DNA from: Clostridiaceae bacterium | GTDB taxonomy: Bacteria; Bacillota; Clostridia; Peptostreptococcales; Tindalliaceae | Assembly: GCA_024635995.1 (NCBI GenBank) | Contig: JAGXHW010000010.1 | Span: 1-64,000, forward strand | Direction: 5' to 3' | Length of the DNA: 64,000 nt | Part shown: positions 1 through 7,058 of the stretch, piece by piece | How positions within the stretch are numbered: the stretch's first letter is position 1 | Layout of the letters: every line of letters starts with the position of its first letter | Made by a program: the position numbers and the translations under genes | Notes under the pieces: generated by a model | Database searches by the model: none | What the model saw: the letters and a program-made list of their open reading frames with translations, nothing else | What the model was told of the DNA's origin: nothing

Positions 1-44
1 AGCCATACGGGGATCTGTCGAAGCTTTTTCTTTTCCAGTTTCAT
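1..44 (-). CDS. PcfJ-like protein, N-terminal fragment cut by window edge
   Basis: The ATG at 42-44 opens a frame reading MKLEKKKLRQIPVW, nearly the same as the start of the complete 673-aa PcfJ-like protein at 46613-48634 in prophage 2 (MKLNKKKLRQIPVW). It lies 4 nt after the PcfK-like gene, the same arrangement as in prophage 2. Only the first 14 codons are in the window. Function unknown. Confidence 0.8.
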   Translation of the reverse strand, partial: MKLEKKKLRQIPVW

Positions 45-48
45 GTGA

Positions 49-510
49 TCAGCCTCCCATCACTTCGAAGAGTGAGAGTTGCCCTTCCTTTTTCAGATCT
101 TCCTCTTTTTTCTTCTTCTCCTCTTCCTGACGTTCAATGGCTTTCTGTTGCCTTTCAGCTTCTTTCCTGGCTTTTTCCTCTTCCGCTTTCTTCTCTGCTT
201 CCTCTTTTCGTTTCCGTTCCTCTTCCATGGCTTTCTGTTCCAGGGCAACGTCGTCCAGCTGGTAGTAGTCAATGGCCATTTGGAACACTTCCTGGTCTGG
301 GATCCAGCCGGATCCTGTTACTCGCTTTTTGACCTCTTTATCAACGTGGTTGATGCATTTGGTCAGGGTTTTGTGTTCTTGCATCACCAGGGCGGCGAAG
401 GTCTCGTCTGTGTCGGCCATGGTGATCAGGTGCTGGGCTATGGGTGCCACGGGCATGGTTGGGTTTTGTACGCTTGTCTTTTCTGTTTTCATCTTTTCGG
501 CAGCGGTCAT
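49..510 (-). CDS. PcfK-like protein
   Basis: A 153-aa protein. The N-terminal half matches the PcfK family pattern: a short helix, DETFAALVMQEHKTL, then KCINHVDKEVKKR and the GWIPDQEVFQMAIDYYQLDD stretch. The C-terminal 60 residues are a highly charged Glu/Lys/Arg coiled coil ending in SLFEVMGG. PcfK and PcfJ are named from conjugative plasmid pCF10 and are often adjacent in Firmicutes phages; no biochemical role is established. RBS GAGGTG lies 7 nt before the ATG. The prophage 2 copy (48639-49100) is nearly identical. Confidence 0.8.
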   Translation of the reverse strand: MTAAEKMKTEKTSVQNPTMPVAPIAQHLITMADTDETFAALVMQEHKTLTKCINHVDKEVKKRVTGSGWIPDQEVFQMAIDYYQLDDVALEQKAMEEERKRKEEAEKKAEEEKARKEAERQQKAIERQEEEKKKKEEDLKKEGQLSLFEVMGG

Positions 511-516
511 CGTTCT

Positions 517-729
517 TCACCTCTTTCTCTCTTTGTAAACCCTTGTTACGTCCAGTTCTTCCACGACGACCAAGGGCTTCGATCCTTCCTTTCTAAATTC
601 TGGAGGGACTATTCGGGTCATTACGTAATGTTTATGTACTTCCGTTTCTTCTGCATCAATGTTCAGTATGCTAAACTTGTCCGCTGGGTAGTCGTCCTCT
701 AATGTGGTTTTACAGTACACTTTTAACAT
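517..729 (-). CDS. Conserved 70-aa phage protein
   Basis: A small soluble protein of 70 aa, unrecognised. It begins MLKVYCKTTLEDDYPADKFS and ends in a basic tail. It differs from the prophage 2 copy at 49107-49319 by about one residue (Met versus Val in HYVMTRI). RBS GGAGG is 7 nt upstream. It always sits just upstream of the PcfK gene in transcription order, so these genes probably form one unit. Confidence 0.75.
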   Translation of the reverse strand: MLKVYCKTTLEDDYPADKFSILNIDAEETEVHKHYVMTRIVPPEFRKEGSKPLVVVEELDVTRVYKERKR

Positions 730-751
730 GGGCAGGCCTCCTTATCAGCTT

Positions 752-1408
752 TTATAAAGCAAAACGGTGGTTTCCAATGTCAGTGACGGTCTGGCGGGTC
801 CTGATCCAGTGGCCACGGCTGACGATGCGTGGGTTGTAAAAATACAATGCATTTTCTTCGATGATGCGGTGGCCTTTCAGTGCGTCTGCCACTGCCTGGC
901 GTGCTGTGTCACTGGGTGTGATGGTGTTGATGATGCCTTTGGCCACCGGGCAAAACTGACCAGGTTGGAGGATAACAGCTTTGATGGTGTCAGGGAATGC
1001 TGGGCTTAGTGTACGGTCAATGACCACGTTGGCCACTGCCAGCTGGCCTTCATAGCTTTCTCCCTGGGCTTCTGCTGTGACTAAACGTTCCAGAAGTTCA
1101 AGTTCTTCGTCAGTGACAGTGACATCTGGGCGCATTGAATCAAACTTGTAGATCAAGTCATTAACCTCCTGGATGCGCCGGAGTAAAGTCTCTTCCAGGA
1201 TCTCTTTCTGATGCTGCAGGTTTTCAACCTCAAGCTGAAGTCGGGCAACATCTTCTCGTTGCTCCTGCAGTAGTGCTTTATATTCGTTTTTTAAGGTGGT
1301 GTTGATGGCCAATGATAAGGCCAGGATGGTAAGAATAAGAAGGAAATACGGACCTGTTCCGTGCCACCAGGGGCGACGGTTAAAGAATTGTGGCTTTTCT
1401 ACTCTCAT
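752..1408 (-). CDS. Membrane-anchored cell wall hydrolase (SleB-like)
   Basis: A 218-aa protein with a basic N-terminus, one membrane segment (about residues 20-37), a coiled coil (about 38-85) and a C-terminal hydrolase domain of the cell wall hydrolase family related to spore lytic SleB. Visible family marks are VTAEAQGESYEGQLAVANVV, QFCPV, ADALKG and ALYFYNP. In family members the Glu of the TAEA motif is the likely catalytic residue. The start chosen (ATG at 1408) has AGGAGGG 6 nt upstream; a longer reading by 13 codons lacks a ribosome site. It is in the early gene block, not beside the holin. A paralogue is at 50499-51158. Confidence 0.82.
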   Translation of the reverse strand: MRVEKPQFFNRRPWWHGTGPYFLLILTILALSLAINTTLKNEYKALLQEQREDVARLQLEVENLQHQKEILEETLLRRIQEVNDLIYKFDSMRPDVTVTDEELELLERLVTAEAQGESYEGQLAVANVVIDRTLSPAFPDTIKAVILQPGQFCPVAKGIINTITPSDTARQAVADALKGHRIIEENALYFYNPRIVSRGHWIRTRQTVTDIGNHRFAL

Positions 1409-1497
1409 TGGCGTGCCCTCCTTTGTTGTGGTATAATTAGGTATCAAAGTGTTACATGTTTTGTTTCACGATCCTCGTCAGTTGCAGCTGGCGGGGA

Positions 1498-1665
1498 TCA
1501 TTCTATTTCGTCAAGTTCTCGTATTAACAATTCCAATAGTTCAGATGTGTTAAGATTAGCCTCAATTGATGCGTCTTCAAATTTCTTGTTTATAATTAAA
1601 GTTTCCAATTCTTTGATCGATTCTTTCAGATCTGACAGCGCTTCCAGGCTTTTTTTTCTTTTCAC
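1498..1665 (-). CDS. Small helical protein, 55 aa, GTG start
   Basis: The frame starts with GTG at 1663-1665, with GGGGAGG upstream, and overlaps the TAG stop of the preceding gene (TAGTG), suggesting coupled translation. The product is acidic and helical (KSLEALSDLKESIKELETL). The 66-aa protein at 51249-51449 occupies the same position in prophage 2. Function unknown. Confidence 0.6.
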   Translation of the reverse strand: MKRKKSLEALSDLKESIKELETLIINKKFEDASIEANLNTSELLELLIRELDEIE

Positions 1666-1841
1666 TACTTAAACCTCCCCATCAAAATATCCAAGATGCT
1701 TCTACGTTTTTTATCTCTTAACTTACACTTTGGATCTGCATCACAGTGGTCTTCTTTTGATGCCTTGCAGCCTGGTTTCCATTGATAGAATGAACTCCAC
1801 TGGCGTATTGCATAAGGGCATATGTCGTTGTGTTTTGGCAT
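1665..1841 (-). CDS. Small cysteine-containing protein, 58 aa
   Basis: ATG at 1841 follows GGAGG by 9 nt. The product has four cysteines (residues 8, 25, 33, 39; DICPY, PGCKA, DHCDADPKC) that could bind a metal, and a basic C-terminus. It ends in the start codon of the next gene. Unrecognised. Confidence 0.6.
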   Translation of the reverse strand: MPKHNDICPYAIRQWSSFYQWKPGCKASKEDHCDADPKCKLRDKKRRSILDILMGRFK

Positions 1842-1856
1842 TGTCTATGCCTCCTC

Positions 1857-1937
1857 TCATTGTTTTGAGTAGTAGCACACAGTTGCGGCCATGATGCTAA
1901 CGATTAGCACTGCGATCATCAGTGCCAGGAATAACAT
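1857..1937 (-). CDS. 26-aa single-span membrane peptide
   Basis: ATG at 1937 follows AAAGGAG with suitable spacing, inside the 3' end of the preceding gene. The peptide begins MLFLALMIAVLIVSIMAATV and is almost entirely one membrane helix. A 65-aa single-span protein (51738-51935) holds the same place in prophage 2, supporting a real gene. Function unknown. Confidence 0.5.
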   Translation of the reverse strand: MLFLALMIAVLIVSIMAATVCYYSKQ

Positions 1938-2343
1938 TTGATACGCTCCTTTCCCTGGGTCTTTTCCTGTTTAAGAGTATTTTCTCCAGCTGATCATTTG
2001 TGTACTGTCCTGCCCTGCTGGTTTCGGGTGGCAGGTGAAACCCTGTCTTGTTGGCCGTATTTGTAGTTTTAGGTGCTTCTGATGGCGTGTAATTTTTGTC
2101 CAGGTAATCGATGTAACCGCTGATAAAGAATGTACTGCCGTACTGGTAGGCCAGTTGAAATCCTCCCGCCCTTTTTTGTTGAACCTCTTCCACGTATCTT
2201 TGGATAGCTCTGGCCATGTGATCACAACCAATCCGGTGCAGCTCTTTCTTGCGCTCTGTTTTGATTTTGCCTTTGCCCTTTTTTTCCGGGTACAATTTCC
2301 AAAGTTTTTCAAATGTCTGCTCATAGGGCTTTTGTTCTTGCAT
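1897..2343 (-). CDS. Replication-organiser C-terminal-like phage protein
   Basis: A 148-aa protein starting at ATG 2343 with AAGGAGG 7 nt upstream. Its core (FEKLWKLYPEKKGKGKIKTE, then a helix with HMARAIQRYVEE and a YGSTFF-SGYIDYLD segment) resembles the C-terminal part of phage replication-organiser proteins, without their N-terminal DNA-binding domain. The prophage 2 homologue is at 51940-52353. The replication role is inferred from this resemblance only. Confidence 0.6.
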   Translation of the reverse strand: MQEQKPYEQTFEKLWKLYPEKKGKGKIKTERKKELHRIGCDHMARAIQRYVEEVQQKRAGGFQLAYQYGSTFFISGYIDYLDKNYTPSEAPKTTNTANKTGFHLPPETSRAGQYTNDQLEKILLNRKRPRERSVSNVIPGTDDRSANR

Positions 2344-2357
2344 GCTCTCCCTCCTTA

Positions 2358-2525
2358 TTATGTGATCCACACACCCATGGCTTCCAACCGTCCAGGGTAT
2401 ATCTGGTCGTTGTCATGCATCTTTCTTAGCTTCCAGTTGAAAATTACAATGGCTTTAGGGTATGGTCTTGTGTAGATTCTTCTTGGTCTGGCTGGTGTTC
2501 GTGCATTGGCTTTTTTTCTTGGCAC
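2358..2525 (-). CDS. Basic 55-aa phage protein, GTG start
   Basis: The GTG at 2523-2525 follows GAGAGGTG by a few bases and fits better than the far upstream ATG, which lies inside the previous gene. The product is very basic at its start (VPRKKANARTPARPRRIYTR) and has a hydrophobic middle (AIVIFNWKL). Unrecognised. Confidence 0.5.
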   Translation of the reverse strand: MPRKKANARTPARPRRIYTRPYPKAIVIFNWKLRKMHDNDQIYPGRLEAMGVWIT

Positions 2526-2529
2526 TTGA

Positions 2530-2751
2530 TCACCTCTCTGCTGTCCTCCTCTTCTTCCTTTGCTTCTCTGCATCTTTAAGTGGTGCCCAGTAAATCGGAT
2601 CTTTGCCCCAAAATCTTAAATGAATTACAGGTACTCTTTGTCCGGCGTGCTTAACAAACATTCCCTTGCCATCTTTTCGAAGAATCCGCAACACATGTTT
2701 TTCATTGTTTGAGTCAGAAATCATGATGAGCTTTCCTACATTTTTGTCCAT
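2530..2751 (-). CDS. Hypothetical 73-aa phage protein
   Basis: ATG at 2751 has GGGAGG 6 nt upstream. The beginning (VGKLIMISDSNNEKHVLRIL) suggests a small beta fold; the tail is basic. A 22-codon frame at 52368-52436 in prophage 2 encodes a similar N-terminal segment and then stops, so the gene seems shortened there. Function unknown. Confidence 0.6.
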   Translation of the reverse strand: MDKNVGKLIMISDSNNEKHVLRILRKDGKGMFVKHAGQRVPVIHLRFWGKDPIYWAPLKDAEKQRKKRRTAER

Positions 2752-2763
2752 GGCTGCCTCCCA

Positions 2764-2955
2764 TTACTGGCTCCTCTTCTTCATTTCCTCTTCCCTCATT
2801 TTGGCAACTACTTCCTGTGTGGTCATGCCTGTAAGCAGTAGGCAATATCCTTCGGCCAGTTCATCGTCGGGGATCTCTTTGGTACCGCTTTTCCATCGGC
2901 AGATTTCTTTTCCTGTCTTACGGTCAAACTTTACGGTGGTTAAATCCATTAACAC
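2764..2955 (-). CDS. Hypothetical 63-aa phage protein, GTG start
   Basis: GTG at 2955 has GGAGG 7 nt upstream; an in-frame ATG lies two codons later. The product has a beta-like N-terminus (TVKFDRKTGKEICRW) and a helical acidic then basic C-terminus. Unrecognised. Confidence 0.55.
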   Translation of the reverse strand: MLMDLTTVKFDRKTGKEICRWKSGTKEIPDDELAEGYCLLLTGMTTQEVVAKMREEEMKKRSQ

Positions 2956-2966
2956 GGTACTGCCTC

Positions 2967-3671
2967 CTATCTGGCCACGGCCTGTTCTTCCTCTTCCACC
3001 AGTTTCTTGATAATGTACAGCTGGCCTGATCCGGTCACTCTGGTTGTTCGGTGGGTGAAGGTACCTTTTGATGTTTCCACAACGCCTTCTGTTACTTCAA
3101 AATATCCCCGTTCAATAAAGCGCTGATATGGTTCGGTCTTTCCTCTGAAGATCATGCCCCAGTCCCGTAGTTTCTGCCACAGTCGTTTTTCTCCAATTCT
3201 GATTCCGTCTTTGGAAGCCAACTTGGCTACTTCTCTCACCAGTAGGGTGTTTTCACTTGCGGCAATTTGCTTTTGGAACCTTTCTGCACTTTTAAGCTTT
3301 TGAGTCAGATTGTTGATGGTTCGGTCTGACATTTGAAGTGCTCTCGCCATTACCATTTCCGGTGAATTCCATGCCTTTTCAACTTCAATAAAATATTGCC
3401 TGATTTCGTGGGATTTCGGTCCACCGGAGATCATACACAGATGTTTTGCAGCTTCCAGAGTGAGAACATAGTCTGTGCCTGGCCGTCCTCCGGTACTTTC
3501 CTCCAAAATTGGGGTAAAGTCATTCCCCTCGATGAACTCAATTTTTTCCACCTGGTATCTAAACCATGCTGAGAAATCTTTTCTGATGCCCAGTTTTTCA
3601 TGCAATTCTTTTGCGCTCACCAGCTGCTCATTCTGCTCTTTGTCAAAACTCACTTTGATCAGTTCGCCCAT
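2967..3671 (-). CDS. Phage antirepressor (AntA/AntB plus KilA C-terminal domain)
   Basis: A 234-aa protein starting at ATG 3671 with AAGGAG 7 nt upstream. The N-terminal AntA/AntB-type domain (about residues 1-100) shows VSAKELHEKLGIRKDFSAWF and DYVLTLEAAKHLCMI. The C-terminal half carries a KilAC-like domain (VAKLASKDGIRIGEKRLWQK, GYFEV). Such proteins counteract phage repressors or act as DNA-binding regulators. It is directly downstream of a Cro-like gene. Prophage 2 uses a different N-terminal domain (Rha) with a related C-terminus at 53181-53921. Confidence 0.85.
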   Translation of the reverse strand: MGELIKVSFDKEQNEQLVSAKELHEKLGIRKDFSAWFRYQVEKIEFIEGNDFTPILEESTGGRPGTDYVLTLEAAKHLCMISGGPKSHEIRQYFIEVEKAWNSPEMVMARALQMSDRTINNLTQKLKSAERFQKQIAASENTLLVREVAKLASKDGIRIGEKRLWQKLRDWGMIFRGKTEPYQRFIERGYFEVTEGVVETSKGTFTHRTTRVTGSGQLYIIKKLVEEEEQAVAR

Positions 3672-3672
3672 T

Positions 3673-3873
3673 TCACTGCTCCTTCCCAATAACCATGGTT
3701 ACACCTAGTGCTTTTAAAACCTTATGTGCTGATTCAAGACTTGGTTCTCGTTGGCCACTTTCCCAGTAGGTGATGGCTCTTCCAGATATTCCAGCCTTCT
3801 TTCCAAGCGCATTAGCACTTAAACCTTTTTTTATTCGTTCATTTTGAACTATTTTTGTAAATTTATCATTCAT
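3673..3873 (-). CDS. XRE-family helix-turn-helix regulator
   Basis: A 66-aa protein with a lambda-repressor-type helix-turn-helix: RIKKGLSANALGKKAGISGR, AITYWESGQREPS. The ATG at 3873 has AGAGGTG upstream; the longer frame to 3900 lacks a ribosome site. It faces a plus-strand gene at 3957 across a short spacer with an inverted repeat (3907-3941), which may be its operator. It is probably a second regulator besides the Cro-like protein at 5522-5740. Confidence 0.75.
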   Translation of the reverse strand: MNDKFTKIVQNERIKKGLSANALGKKAGISGRAITYWESGQREPSLESAHKVLKALGVTMVIGKEQ

Positions 3874-3906
3874 TAGGATTGACACCTCTTTAACTTTCAT
3901 ATACTA

Positions 3907-3941
3907 TATGTTGTAGGAACAGTTGTTTATGACTCAACATA
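3907..3941. promoter_or_regulatory. Inverted repeat in divergent spacer, possible operator
   Basis: TATGTTG (3907-3913) and CAACATA (3935-3941) are 7-bp inverted arms separated by 21 nt, between the minus-strand XRE gene and the plus-strand small gene at 3957. Position suggests a binding site for the XRE regulator; this is inference. Confidence 0.35.
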
Positions 3942-3956
3942 GAGGGGGTGATCGTT

Positions 3957-4094
3957 ATGGTTAAGAATAAGAAACAGACTTCTTCTAAAGCAGCCAGTGC
4001 CGCTTCAGACGTTTTGCGTGATAAACGTACTAGTAAAAAATCGAAAACGGCTGCAGCTAGTGCTTTAGCTCAAAAATCATCTAAGAAGAAATAG
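3957..4094 (+). CDS. Small Lys/Ser/Ala-rich protein, 45 aa
   Basis: ATG at 3957 follows GGGGGTG by 7 nt. The product has repeated SKAASAASDVLRDKRTSKK and AAASALAQK segments and a basic end. Small proteins with this pattern (SKAASAAS, RTSK, AASALSQ) recur widely in bacteria and mobile elements without known function. It is transcribed divergently from the XRE gene and followed by another plus-strand gene. Confidence 0.65.
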   Translation: MVKNKKQTSSKAASAASDVLRDKRTSKKSKTAAASALAQKSSKKK

Positions 4095-4127
4095 AGGCTT
4101 GTAGTTATATTTATGGAGGTGTGAAGT

Positions 4128-4352
4128 ATGTGGAATGTTGCTATCCAGCTTAAATCAAGTTCTGTGATCACTATCAACGGATTAACTTCTATCAAATATG
4201 TTGGTGTAAATGAGTCCATACTTTCTGGTGATAAAATTTCAGAATTTGTTCTTCCGCCTGGTGGAGTTCTTACTTTTGTATCAGAGAATGAAATAAGTAC
4301 ATTGTCCGCTAAAGAGATCCAGTTTGTTAATCTGTCAAAGAATGAGTTTTAG
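4128..4352 (+). CDS. Hypothetical 74-aa protein
   Basis: ATG at 4128 with GGAGGTG upstream, 33 nt after the preceding small gene and probably in the same transcript. The composition suggests an all-beta protein. Its 3' end overlaps the convergent gene 4349-4741 by 4 nt. Unrecognised. Confidence 0.55.
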   Translation: MWNVAIQLKSSSVITINGLTSIKYVGVNESILSGDKISEFVLPPGGVLTFVSENEISTLSAKEIQFVNLSKNEF

Positions 4353-4741
4353 TCTTGTTTTTTTTCTGATCCTGAGTGCTTAGTCAGTTTATGATCGATT
4401 AGTTCCAACGGGCTAAAAATCTTGATAAGGTCCGGCATGATTTTCAATGCTTCTTCTGACGCTTGTTCACTGTTCATCATTGTTTGCTCGATAAACCTTG
4501 CTACGATTACTTTCAGGTTGACAGGCTGCTCCTGAACTCGCCCTTCATGGGCAGCCAGTTCCTCTTCCAGATTGTCGATGTATCTGTTTTTGGTTTGTAC
4601 ATATTTGGTCAGATTTTCGATCTGCTTGTCCTTATCCTTGATCTGCTCCACAAGGGCATCAATCGTGTTTCTAATTTCTGGTATGTCTGCGGTGTTAATG
4701 GTTACAGTTAATTCTCTTAAGTCTCGTTTTGATTCACTCAT
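4349..4741 (-). CDS. Coiled-coil hypothetical protein, 130 aa
   Basis: The central part (about residues 25-70) is a long coiled coil (TIDALVEQIKDKDKQIENLT and on). The N-terminus has a beta strand (ELTVTINTADIPEI). No catalytic motif is visible. The gene is convergent with 4128-4352 and divergent from 4807-5136. Confidence 0.6.
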   Translation of the reverse strand: MSESKRDLRELTVTINTADIPEIRNTIDALVEQIKDKDKQIENLTKYVQTKNRYIDNLEEELAAHEGRVQEQPVNLKVIVARFIEQTMMNSEQASEEALKIMPDLIKIFSPLELIDHKLTKHSGSEKKQD

Positions 4742-4806
4742 TTTTATCCTCCTCTTCCGTTTTTAAAATAGTGAATGATATACTGTTATGTAAAGGGGGC
4801 GATACC

Positions 4807-5136
4807 ATGTTGGATAAACAATCAAAGAAAGTGCTTAACGTTTTAATTTCATTAGCTGATGAGCGTAATCTTGTGGTTTCACTTGAGAAACTTTATGATC
4901 GAGTACCGAAAAAACATGCCATTGATTCAATCTATTACCTGTCAAGAAAGGAGTATCTTGTCGTTTTTCCTGGTGAAGATGAACCTGGCGGTGTTCAAGT
5001 TCTTTACGAGGGCTTGCACCACAGCAATTTTAACTGGCTTGAATTAAAGTCTTTCATTATTCGAAGCGTGACAACTCCTATTTTTATTTCAGCTGTTACT
5101 GCTTTAATCACTCTACATATCAAAGGCCTCTTCTAA
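4807..5136 (+). CDS. Small protein with winged-helix-like start and C-terminal membrane segment
   Basis: A 109-aa protein; ATG 4807 has GGGGGCG upstream and is preferred over the frame's first ATG, which lies in the divergent promoter region. The N-terminal part (VLNVLISLADERNLVVSLEK, then AIDSIYYLSRKEYL) could be a winged helix. The last 25 residues are hydrophobic (TTPIFISAVTALITLHI), likely a tail anchor. Its 3' end overlaps the convergent gene 5120-5452. Function unknown. Confidence 0.6.
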   Translation: MLDKQSKKVLNVLISLADERNLVVSLEKLYDRVPKKHAIDSIYYLSRKEYLVVFPGEDEPGGVQVLYEGLHHSNFNWLELKSFIIRSVTTPIFISAVTALITLHIKGLF

Positions 5137-5452
5137 CAGCAATCAACTCTATGATCAGTATTGTTGTTATTATGCTAAGCACTATTGGTAGTAATATTTC
5201 TAATATTTTTTTGTCGATCTCACGTACTTTTTTTTCATCCATGATTTCTCTAACCTCCCGGCTTCTCTCTTTTCGGTGCTCATTGTTATAGTGAGCCTGC
5301 AGTACACTTAATGGCGTTTCTTTAAGATATTCGACTGAGTACATATGCCAGGTCGGGAAAGTCATGATTTGATATTTACTAATGTCTACTGCATTGATGC
5401 TTTTCAACCATTCGATCTGTTCAGGTTCCAATTGATCTTTGAATTGATCCAT
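5120..5452 (-). CDS. Tail-anchored hypothetical protein, 110 aa
   Basis: Start ATG 5452 with AAAGGAG upstream. The N-terminal half is soluble (EPEQIEWLKSINAVDISKYQ), followed by a charged helix and a C-terminal membrane segment (ILLPIVLSIITTILIIELIA). With the convergent neighbour 4807-5136, also tail-anchored, it forms a 3'-overlapping pair of small membrane proteins. Function unknown. Confidence 0.6.
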   Translation of the reverse strand: MDQFKDQLEPEQIEWLKSINAVDISKYQIMTFPTWHMYSVEYLKETPLSVLQAHYNNEHRKERSREVREIMDEKKVREIDKKILEILLPIVLSIITTILIIELIAVRRGL

Positions 5453-5513
5453 CTGGCCATCTCCTTTCAGTCCCTCTTCCACGTTTTTATTTTTGGTTAT
5501 TACACAATATATA

Positions 5514-5531
5514 AGTCGCGATTATGCGACT
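5514..5531. promoter_or_regulatory. Operator-like palindrome AGTCGC-N6-GCGACT (copy 1)
   Basis: Perfect 6-bp arms with a 6-nt spacer overlap the stop codon of the Cro-like gene. The same palindrome with the same spacing occurs at 5764-5781 just upstream of that gene. Confidence 0.55.
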
Positions 5532-5740
5532 ATATCGTTAAAAAAAATCACCATAGCTTCTTCTTGAGTGAGTTTTAATATCTCAACTAGTTTATTTGCT
5601 TCACCAATAGAAAAATTTATACCATCATTCTTCATTTTCCGATGAAAAGTACTGTTATCGATACCTATCATATTTGCTGTTTTTTCAATGGTTAAACCGT
5701 TTTCAGCAATTTTACCCTTTAATTTCATCACATTCGCCAT
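5522..5740 (-). CDS. Cro-like helix-turn-helix protein, 72 aa
   Basis: The sequence KGKIAENGLTIEKTANMIGI followed by DNSTFHRKMKN is a phage-type helix-turn-helix; ATG 5740 has AGGAGG upstream. It is divergent from the LexA-like repressor gene at 5920, the usual place of cro in temperate phages. It is bracketed by two copies of an AGTCGC-N6-GCGACT palindrome, likely operators for this protein or for the repressor. Confidence 0.75.
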   Translation of the reverse strand: MANVMKLKGKIAENGLTIEKTANMIGIDNSTFHRKMKNDGINFSIGEANKLVEILKLTQEEAMVIFFNDIVA

Positions 5741-5763
5741 GCATATTACCTCCTTTATTTATT

Positions 5764-5781
5764 AGTCGCTTTTATGCGACT
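5764..5781. promoter_or_regulatory. Operator-like palindrome AGTCGC-N6-GCGACT (copy 2)
   Basis: Identical arms and spacing to 5514-5531, 23 nt upstream of the Cro-like start codon and within the cro-repressor intergenic region. A half-site (ATTATGCG) follows at 5832-5839. Confidence 0.6.
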
Positions 5782-5867
5782 TTTATTCTATTATACATGT
5801 TCAATTTTTTCTGTCAATAGATTTTGTCTTAATTATGCGTTTTTTTATATCTTTTTTGTTTTATATT

Positions 5868-5883
5868 ATTGCATATGTGCAAT
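5868..5883. promoter_or_regulatory. Palindrome ATTGCA-TATG-TGCAAT before the repressor gene
   Basis: Perfect 6-bp arms with a 4-nt centre lie 36 nt upstream of the repressor start at 5920, in AT-rich promoter DNA. It differs from the AGTCGC operators, so it may bind the repressor itself. Confidence 0.4.
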
Positions 5884-5919
5884 ATATATAATATTCTAAA
5901 GATATTAGGAGGTGATAGT

Positions 5920-6561
5920 ATGGCTTCACTTGTAGCTCAACGCATAAAAGATAGAAGAAAAGAACTAGGTTATAGCGCAGAATATTTAGCCGATAAGCTT
6001 GGCATCAACAGATCAACTGTTTATAGGTATGAAGCTGGTGAAATTGATAGTGTTGATGTACGTGTCGCGTACGAATATTCAAGAATTCTTGGAGTTTCAA
6101 TAGGTTACCTTATGGGGTGGACTGATGATAAATATGATTATAAAGAAGATCTTTCGCAGCCTAATTCTCATTTTAATGCAGTATGTATACCTTTACTCGG
6201 AACAATAGCAGCAGGGTTGCCTATACTAGCAGAAGAAAACATCGAAGATCACTTTTACATAGATGCCCGGATGAAGGCTGATTTTGCATTGCGAATTAAA
6301 GGAGATAGCATGATTGATGCTGGTATCTTTGAAAATGACGTGGTGTTTCTGAAACGTCAAGATGATCTTGAGAATGGGCAGATTGGCGCTGTTCTTGTTG
6401 AGGATGAAGCCACTCTGAAAAAGTTTTACCGAGATGGCAGTACCATTGTGCTTCAGTCTGAAAATGACAAATACCGCCCAATCATCCTGACCAATGGCAA
6501 TGTGCGCATACTGGGCAAGCTGGTGGCGGTATTGAATTTTAAGGACACTACTATAATTTAG
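5920..6561 (+). CDS. LexA-like phage repressor (HTH plus S24 peptidase)
   Basis: A 213-aa repressor starting at ATG 5920 with AGGAGGTG 7 nt upstream. Residues 1-65 are an XRE helix-turn-helix (YLADKLGINRSTVYRYEAGE). Residues 85-213 are a LexA/CI-type self-cleavage domain with the Ala98-Gly99 cleavage site in GTIAAGLP, nucleophile Ser130 (KGDSM) and Lys167 (EATLKKF). This predicts RecA-dependent cleavage and SOS induction of prophage 1. It heads the plus-strand lysogeny block that ends with the integrase. Confidence 0.92.
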   Translation: MASLVAQRIKDRRKELGYSAEYLADKLGINRSTVYRYEAGEIDSVDVRVAYEYSRILGVSIGYLMGWTDDKYDYKEDLSQPNSHFNAVCIPLLGTIAAGLPILAEENIEDHFYIDARMKADFALRIKGDSMIDAGIFENDVVFLKRQDDLENGQIGAVLVEDEATLKKFYRDGSTIVLQSENDKYRPIILTNGNVRILGKLVAVLNFKDTTII

Positions 6562-6572
6562 GGGGCGATCAT

Positions 6573-7043
6573 GTGACTGCTGATGAACTGTATTCTCAGA
6601 TAAAGAACATGTTCAATGATATTGGATTGAAACTAGAACCTGGCGAACTTTCTCTGAAGAAAAACGCCACTGACTATTCAATTAAGATCCTTAAAAATGT
6701 TGGATTTAAGATTAAGAAAGGCAACCGTGATCACTTTCTAATAAGAAAAATTCCAGGCTATAATCTTCCGGATAGATACAAGGTTGATTCATTGAAATCC
6801 TTTCCTTTGTACCATCGAGTCTGGCTTGTATTTGATGAAGATCTATCCGATTTAAAGAAATACCTCTTACAGATGTACATAAGTGCCCTTCCAGATGATG
6901 ATGTATTTGGTTGCTGCAATGAATTTAAGGTGTGCAGTGATAATATGGCATGCTTGAAAAATCTAAAGTTCTCCGCCCGGTGTATGTATAAAGTTAATCT
7001 CGAAGCTGGCCGAATATTCTATGGAATTAATCGGAACATTTAG
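6573..7043 (+). CDS. Hypothetical 156-aa lysogeny-block protein
   Basis: Starts at GTG 6573, with GGGGGCG upstream; the ATG two bases earlier is immediately followed by a stop. Eleven nt after the repressor gene, so probably co-transcribed. The protein is soluble, with a lysine-rich first half (ILKNVGFKIKKGNRDHFLIR) and several cysteines near the C-terminus. Unrecognised. Confidence 0.65.
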   Translation: MTADELYSQIKNMFNDIGLKLEPGELSLKKNATDYSIKILKNVGFKIKKGNRDHFLIRKIPGYNLPDRYKVDSLKSFPLYHRVWLVFDEDLSDLKKYLLQMYISALPDDDVFGCCNEFKVCSDNMACLKNLKFSARCMYKVNLEAGRIFYGINRNI

Positions 7044-7058
7044 CGGAGGTGAATCTTT

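Noticed and set aside
79-702. Plus-strand Phe-rich open frames opposite PcfK genes (also at 48675-49163)
   Set aside because: They mirror the Glu/Lys-rich coiled coil of the real gene on the other strand and have no ribosome site.
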